The notes beneath the pieces are model-generated. The model did no database searches. It saw only the letters and a program-made list of their open reading frames with translations, and had not been told where the DNA came from. Below, in pieces: positions 31,505 to 35,854 of a DNA stretch of 35,854 bases. How positions within the stretch are numbered: position 1 is the stretch's first letter; the number at the start of each line of letters is the position of its first letter. A program made the position numbers and the translations under genes. Source of the DNA: an uncultured Prevotella sp. (GTDB lineage: Bacteria > Bacteroidota > Bacteroidia > Bacteroidales > Bacteroidaceae); contig CABVDL010000018.1 in assembly GCA_902497035.1 (NCBI GenBank), positions 1 to 35,854 on the forward strand, given 5' to 3'.

Positions 31505-32896
31505 ATGGATACAGAAAAACAAACCACCCTTGGCGGAAGCTTTTCGCTTTTCGGAAAAGGCTTGCACACGGGTCTTAGTCTGACCGTAACATTCAATCCC
31601 GCTCCCGAGAACTACGGCTACAAAATCCAGCGGATTGATCTTGAGGGACAACCTGTCGTTGACGCAGTAGCCGAGAATGTAGTGGAGACCAACCGCGGCA
31701 CGGTGGTGCAGAGTGGCGAGGCCCGCATCTCGACCATAGAGCATGGCATGTCGGCTCTCTATGCGCTCGGTATTGACAACTGTCTCATTCAGGTCAACGG
31801 GCCGGAATTTCCCATTCTCGACGGTGCGGCCGACGCTTACGTCAAAAAAATCAAGAGCGTCGGCATTGTGAAGCAAAACGCACCCAAGGACTACTATATC
31901 ATCCGAAAGAAAATTGAGGTACGCGACGAAAAGAGCGGCTCTATCATCACCATCCTGCCCGACGAGGACTTCTCCATAACGGCAATGTGCTCGTTCGACT
32001 CAAAATTCATCAGCTCGCAGTTTGCCACACTCGACAATATCAGCAAGTACGCTACCGATATCGCACCGGCCCGCACCTTTGTTTTCGTGCGCGACGTTGT
32101 ACCCCTGCTTGAGGCCAATCTCATTAAGGGTGGAGACCTCGACAATGCGATCGTGATTTATGAGCGTCAGGTAGAGCAGCAGCAGCTGGACAAACTCGCC
32201 GACCTGCTTCATGTACCTCATATAGACGCTACGAAGATAGGTTACATCCAGCACCGTCCCCTGCAATGGGACAATGAATGCACGCGCCACAAGCTGCTTG
32301 ACATCATCGGCGACATGGCGCTCATCGGCAAGCCCATCAAGGGAAGAATCATCGCCACACGCCCCGGGCACTCCATCAACAACAAGTTTGCCCGTCAGAT
32401 GCGCCGTGAAATTCGCAAGCACGAGGTGCAGGCTCCTATCTACGACCCGAATGATGAGCCGCTGATGGACAACGTGCGTATCCGTCAGCTGCTGCCCCAC
32501 CGCTATCCCATGCAGCTCGTTGACAAGGTAGTCGCTATGGGCGCAACGACCATTGTCGGTGTAAAGAATGTCACAGCCAATGAGCCGTTCTTCCAAGGAC
32601 ACTTCCCCGAAGAGCCCGTCATGCCCGGTGTCTTGCAGATTGAGGCCATGGCGCAATGCGGCGGCCTGCTGGTATTGAGCCAGCTCGAGGAACCTGAGAA
32701 GTGGTCCACCTATTTCCTTAAGATTGATGACGTGAAGTTCCGCCACAAGGTGGTGCCGGGTGACACCCTGCTGTTCCGCGTTGAGCTGCTCGGTCCCGTA
32801 CGCCACGGCATCAGCTCTATGAAAGGCTATATGTTTGTCGGCGACCAAGTGGTGTCAGAAGCCACGTTCACCGCGCAAATCGTAAAAAACAAATAA
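31505..32896 (+). CDS. lpxC/fabZ: Bifunctional LpxC deacetylase / FabZ dehydratase
   Basis: This 463-residue fusion has an LpxC domain (about residues 1-310) and a FabZ hot-dog domain (about 320-463). LpxC is the zinc deacetylase of lipid A synthesis: FGKGLHTG near the N-terminus, the zinc ligand His80 in IEHGMSAL, CTRHKLLDIIGDMALIG near 260-276 and GHSINNKFAR near 290. FabZ carries LLPHRYPMQLVDKV and the active-site segment FQGHFPEEPVMPGVLQIEAMAQCGG with His and Glu. The fusion is established in Bacteroidota. It couples hydroxyacyl-ACP dehydration with the use of hydroxyacyl-ACP by LpxA and LpxD, encoded on either side. Confidence 0.97.
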   Translation: MDTEKQTTLGGSFSLFGKGLHTGLSLTVTFNPAPENYGYKIQRIDLEGQPVVDAVAENVVETNRGTVVQSGEARISTIEHGMSALYALGIDNCLIQVNGPEFPILDGAADAYVKKIKSVGIVKQNAPKDYYIIRKKIEVRDEKSGSIITILPDEDFSITAMCSFDSKFISSQFATLDNISKYATDIAPARTFVFVRDVVPLLEANLIKGGDLDNAIVIYERQVEQQQLDKLADLLHVPHIDATKIGYIQHRPLQWDNECTRHKLLDIIGDMALIGKPIKGRIIATRPGHSINNKFARQMRREIRKHEVQAPIYDPNDEPLMDNVRIRQLLPHRYPMQLVDKVVAMGATTIVGVKNVTANEPFFQGHFPEEPVMPGVLQIEAMAQCGGLLVLSQLEEPEKWSTYFLKIDDVKFRHKVVPGDTLLFRVELLGPVRHGISSMKGYMFVGDQVVSEATFTAQIVKNK

Positions 32897-32909
32897 GCTC
32901 AGTCAGATA

Positions 32910-33680
32910 ATGAATCAAATCAGTCCCTTAGCATACGTACATCCAGAGGCCAAATTGGGTGACAACAACATCATTGGGCCTTTCTGCTACATCGACCGCA
33001 ACACTGTCTTGGGCGACAACAACGTGCTGCAAAACAGCGTTACCATAAACTACGGAGCCCGCATTGGCAACAACAACGAGATCTTCCCCGGCGCAAGCAT
33101 CGCAACAAAGCCGCAGGACCTGAAGTTCAAGGGCGAGGACACCATTTGCCAGATCGGTGACTTCAACAGCATCCGCGAGAACGTCACCATCTCCCGTGGC
33201 ACTGCCTCAAAGGGAAAGACCGTCGTAGGAGACCATAACCTGTTGATGGAGAACATGCACCTGGCACACGACTGCGTGCTTGGAAGCCACTGCATCATCG
33301 GCAACTCAACAAAGTTCGCCGGTGAGGTTACCATCGACGACAATGCCATCATCTCAGCCACCGTTCTCTGTCATCAGTTCTGTCACATCGGCGGATACGT
33401 GATGATTCAAGGCGGCTGCCGCTTCAGCCAGGACATTCCTCCTTATATTATAGCCGGCAAGGAACCCACACGCTATGCCGGCGTCAACCTCGTCGGACTG
33501 CGTCGCCACGGATTCAGCAATGACCTCATAGAACTCATCCACAACGCTTATCGCACGCTCTACAGCGAGGGCATACTGGCAGACGGCATCAAGAAGATTG
33601 AAAGCGAGCTGCAGGTAACCCCCGAAGTGCAATACATCATCGACTTTGTCAGAGCTTCAAAGCGTGGTATCATCCGATAA
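32910..33680 (+). CDS. lpxA: Acyl-ACP--UDP-N-acetylglucosamine O-acyltransferase
   Basis: The 256-residue trimeric beta-helix enzyme begins lipid A synthesis by O-acylating UDP-GlcNAc. Hexapeptide repeats begin at once (AYVHPEAKLGDNNIIGPFCY, abbreviated), the catalytic His120 is in MHLAHDCVLGSH, and the C-terminal helical domain follows GVNLVGLRRHGFS. It is 13 bases after lpxC/fabZ. Its final codons overlap the probable start of miaA. Confidence 0.97.
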   Translation: MNQISPLAYVHPEAKLGDNNIIGPFCYIDRNTVLGDNNVLQNSVTINYGARIGNNNEIFPGASIATKPQDLKFKGEDTICQIGDFNSIRENVTISRGTASKGKTVVGDHNLLMENMHLAHDCVLGSHCIIGNSTKFAGEVTIDDNAIISATVLCHQFCHIGGYVMIQGGCRFSQDIPPYIIAGKEPTRYAGVNLVGLRRHGFSNDLIELIHNAYRTLYSEGILADGIKKIESELQVTPEVQYIIDFVRASKRGIIR

Positions 33681-34605
33681 GGACGCAGCCCCCATACTCT
33701 TTGTCCTCCTCGGACCTACGGGAGTCGGCAAGACAGAAGTGGCCATCGCTGTGGCCAATCACCTCGGTGTGCCGGTCATCAATGCCGACTCCCGTCAGAT
33801 TTTCACCGAGCTGCCCATCGGCACAGCAGCGCCGACACACGCACAACGGGCCAAAGCAAAGCATTATTTCGTCGGCAATCACCACATCACCGACTACTAC
33901 AGTGCCTCTCTCTATGAAGAAGACTGCCTGCAGCTCCTCGGCCGGCTGTACAGCGGACAAGAGGACGGCACCCCCTACTCCACCGCTTTGCTTTCGGGCG
34001 GCAGCATGATGTATATTGACGCCGTATGCAAGGGCATTGACGACATCCCCACCGTTGACGACGAGACCCGCGCCATGATGAAACGCCGTCTGGCAGAGGA
34101 GGGCCTGCCGGCACTTGTGGAAGAGCTTCACCGCCTCGACCCCGGGCATTGGGCCGTCGTTGACCGTCACAATCCGCGCCGGGTGGTGCATGCTCTTGAA
34201 ATCTGTCACATGACCGGCCGCACATACACATCGTTTCGTACCAATGAGGTCAAGCAACGTCCGTTCCGCATCGTGAAAATCGGACTCAACAGGCCGCGCG
34301 GTGAGATGTATGAGCGCATCAACGAGAGAGTGCTGCAAATGATGGACCAAGGGCTTGAGCAGGAGGCCCTTTCTGTTTATCCCCACCGCGAACTCAACGC
34401 GCTCAATACAGTAGGATACAAGGAAATGTTCGACTATCTTGACGGACTGATAACGCGCGACGAGGCCATCCGTGAAATACAATCGAACACTCGCCGCTAC
34501 ATGCGCAAACAGCTTACCTGGTTTAAGAAAGACACAAGCATCAAATGGTTCCAGCCCTCCAACATTGAAGAAATCTTAAATTATATAGACGAGATATTGA
34601 TATAA
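33664..34605 (+). CDS. miaA: tRNA dimethylallyltransferase, non-ATG start
   Basis: MiaA adds the dimethylallyl group to A37 of tRNAs reading UNN codons. The protein has the P-loop VLLGPTGVGKTEVA and the family motif NADSRQIFTELPIGTAAPT, and further on DRHNPRRVVHALEICHMTG. No in-frame ATG exists before the P-loop. The candidates are GTG at 33664 (313 residues) and TTG at 33646 (319 residues), both inside the end of lpxA (overlap 17 or 35 bases). I chose GTG because it gives a typical short N-terminus, but the choice is uncertain. It closes the lpx operon. Confidence 0.9.
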   Translation: MVSSDKDAAPILFVLLGPTGVGKTEVAIAVANHLGVPVINADSRQIFTELPIGTAAPTHAQRAKAKHYFVGNHHITDYYSASLYEEDCLQLLGRLYSGQEDGTPYSTALLSGGSMMYIDAVCKGIDDIPTVDDETRAMMKRRLAEEGLPALVEELHRLDPGHWAVVDRHNPRRVVHALEICHMTGRTYTSFRTNEVKQRPFRIVKIGLNRPRGEMYERINERVLQMMDQGLEQEALSVYPHRELNALNTVGYKEMFDYLDGLITRDEAIREIQSNTRRYMRKQLTWFKKDTSIKWFQPSNIEEILNYIDEILI

Positions 34606-34626
34606 CGGCGTTATTTCCTAATTTTG
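34597..34626 (+). promoter_or_regulatory. Promoter of the class A PBP gene
   Basis: TTG (34597-34599, inside the last codons of miaA), a 19-base spacer and TAATTTTG (34619-34626) match the consensus. The ATG is at 34685, so a leader of about 50 bases is expected. Confidence 0.75.
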
Positions 34627-34684
34627 CATATAATCATACATTGTCCGGCTTGATTTCCGGCAATACTCATTATAAAAAGCAAAC

Positions 34685-35854
34685 ATGAAAAAAGTAAAAG
34701 CCTTTCTGGGTTGGTGCATGCGCAAGGCGCGCGGCTTCTGGCCTTGGTATAAAGGCCTGTACAAGGGACGTGCCTGGTACACCAAGACCCTTATTGGCTT
34801 CGTCTCTTTCATTGCCCTGATCCTCATTTACTTAGGAGCTGTTGACATCAACTTCCTTTGGCTGTTCGGCAAAAGCCCCGGCTATTTCTCGGGCATCCTG
34901 GATCCTCCCACCAACCAAGCCTCGGAAATCTACAGTGCCGACGGAGTTCTCATTGGAAAATATTTCAATGAGAACCGCACCCCGGTGAAATACGACCAGA
35001 TAAATCCCGCTTTTTTCAAAGCCCTCATCGACACCGAGGATGAGCGCTACTACAAACGTCCGCGCGGCATGGCCGTTGACGTTGTGGGCATTTTCGCCTC
35101 CATCAAAGACGCCTTGCTGCGTCACGACGGTCGAGGCGCATCTACCATATCCCAGCAGCTGGCCAAAAACATGTTCCGCGTGCGCTCTCAGTACAGCACG
35201 GGCCTATTGGGGAAAATCCCAGGATTGAAGATACTCATTGTCAAAAGCAAGGAGTGGATTATCGCCACTAAACTGGAAACGGTCTATAACAAGCGCGAGA
35301 TTATCACGATGTATGCCAACACCGTTGACTTCGGCAACAATGCCTACGGCATCAAGACGGCTTCCAAGACCTACTTCGGCACCACTCCCGACAGCCTTTC
35401 GACGCAGGACTGCGCCGTGCTTGTCGGCATGCTGAAGGCCACGACGATGTACAACCCGAAGACCAACCCCGAGAACAGCAAGCGGCGCCGCAACGTCGTG
35501 TTGTCCAACATGTATGCGCACGGCGACCTCACCAAAGCCTCCTGCGACTCACTGCAGCAGCTGCCCATCGAGCTTCACTTCAAGGTGGAGGAGAACTACG
35601 ACGGACAGGCCATGTATTTCCGTGAGGCCATCGCCGACTACCTCAAGGACTGGTGCGACGAGAATGGCTACGACCTCTACAGCTCCGGACTGAAGATTTA
35701 CACCACGCTCGACACCCGCATGCAGAAATACGCCGAGCAGGCAGCGATGAAGCAGATGAGGCAAGTGCAGCAGAACTTCAACAACCACTGGGGCATCTTC
35801 CGCAACCAAAGCAAGAACTGGATGCGGATGGCCCCGTGGCGGGATGAGAACGGC
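34685..35854 (+). CDS. mrcA: Class A penicillin-binding protein (PBP1A-like), 5' part
   Basis: The first 390 codons are present and the gene runs off the window. A basic cytoplasmic N-terminus is followed by one transmembrane helix at about residues 34-52. The glycosyltransferase (GT51) domain then follows: DTEDERYY with catalytic Glu118, GRGASTISQQLAKNMF at 149-164, KLETVYNKREIITMYANTVDFG and AAVLVG-like QDCAVLVGMLKATTMYNP (quoted in part). The penicillin-binding transpeptidase domain would lie beyond the end. The protein polymerises peptidoglycan at the inner membrane. The usual His of the EDxxFxxHxG motif is replaced (KRPRGMAVD) and the segment seems two to three residues longer. The gene symbol is by analogy. 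Confidence 0.88.
   Translation, partial: MKKVKAFLGWCMRKARGFWPWYKGLYKGRAWYTKTLIGFVSFIALILIYLGAVDINFLWLFGKSPGYFSGILDPPTNQASEIYSADGVLIGKYFNENRTPVKYDQINPAFFKALIDTEDERYYKRPRGMAVDVVGIFASIKDALLRHDGRGASTISQQLAKNMFRVRSQYSTGLLGKIPGLKILIVKSKEWIIATKLETVYNKREIITMYANTVDFGNNAYGIKTASKTYFGTTPDSLSTQDCAVLVGMLKATTMYNPKTNPENSKRRRNVVLSNMYAHGDLTKASCDSLQQLPIELHFKVEENYDGQAMYFREAIADYLKDWCDENGYDLYSSGLKIYTTLDTRMQKYAEQAAMKQMRQVQQNFNNHWGIFRNQSKNWMRMAPWRDENG

Noticed and set aside
1..35854. tRNA, rRNA, insertion sequences, prophage, toxin-antitoxin or defence genes
   Set aside because: I looked for cloverleaf-like spacers, transposase or integrase motifs and defence domains in all gaps and frames and saw none; the window is housekeeping DNA.

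Overview
The window looks like chromosomal core DNA from a member of the Bacteroidota, most likely a Prevotella-type Bacteroidales. The evidence is: promoters of the TAnnTTTG (-7) type with a TTG/TTTG about 19-21 bases upstream and little use of Shine-Dalgarno sequences; the fused lpxC-fabZ gene; families largely confined to this phylum (DUF4293, DUF4468, the Bacteroidota-type porin, the RPB6-like RNA polymerase omega subunit); and a menaquinone pathway. G+C is roughly one half by eye. I see no rRNA, tRNA, insertion sequence, prophage, integrase or CRISPR array. No genus-level assignment is possible without a search.

Layout. 1-240: non-coding, with a 45-bp palindromic tandem repeat and a strong hairpin. 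266-1944 (-): bamD, rpoZ and a DUF4293 membrane protein. 2060-9117 (+): uvrB, a DUF4468 secreted protein, a small membrane protein, a putative porin, menA and an HD-domain protein. 9118-9243: two hairpins between convergent genes. 9244-15404 (-): leuA-leuC-leuD-leuA2(cimA-like)-leuB. These are preceded at 15451-15647 by a promoter, a 29-residue leader peptide rich in Ile/Leu/Val, an antiterminator segment and an intrinsic terminator. 15729-17246 (-): dnaB. 17361-18200 (+): ispE, with a terminator shared with rny. 18315-20510 (-): a coiled-coil protein, zapA and rny in one operon. 20600-21253 (-): an unrecognised conserved-looking protein. 21427-23210 (+): a HAD-type phosphatase, fmt and a DUF486 membrane protein. 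23364-35854 (+): phoH, a structured purC leader, purC, menG/ubiE, aroE, purM, prfA, an unlisted 47-residue ORF, pyrF, lpxD, lpxC/fabZ, lpxA, miaA and the 5' part of a class A penicillin-binding protein.

How the genes fit together. The leu cluster should supply leucine and, if the second synthase is a citramalate synthase, the isoleucine precursor 2-oxobutanoate, using the shared LeuCD and LeuB enzymes. The leader peptide is rich in all three branched-chain residues, so attenuation could sense both products. menA and menG are consecutive steps of menaquinone synthesis but lie in different clusters. lpxD, lpxC/fabZ and lpxA cover the early lipid A steps, beside a peptidoglycan synthase; bamD and the porin are further envelope genes. 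purC, purM and pyrF belong to nucleotide synthesis.

The best candidate for a little-described system is the leu operon attenuator. The second is the RNA leader of purC, which can form two overlapping pseudoknots. Several promoters lie so close to the start codon that the mRNAs should be leaderless or nearly so.
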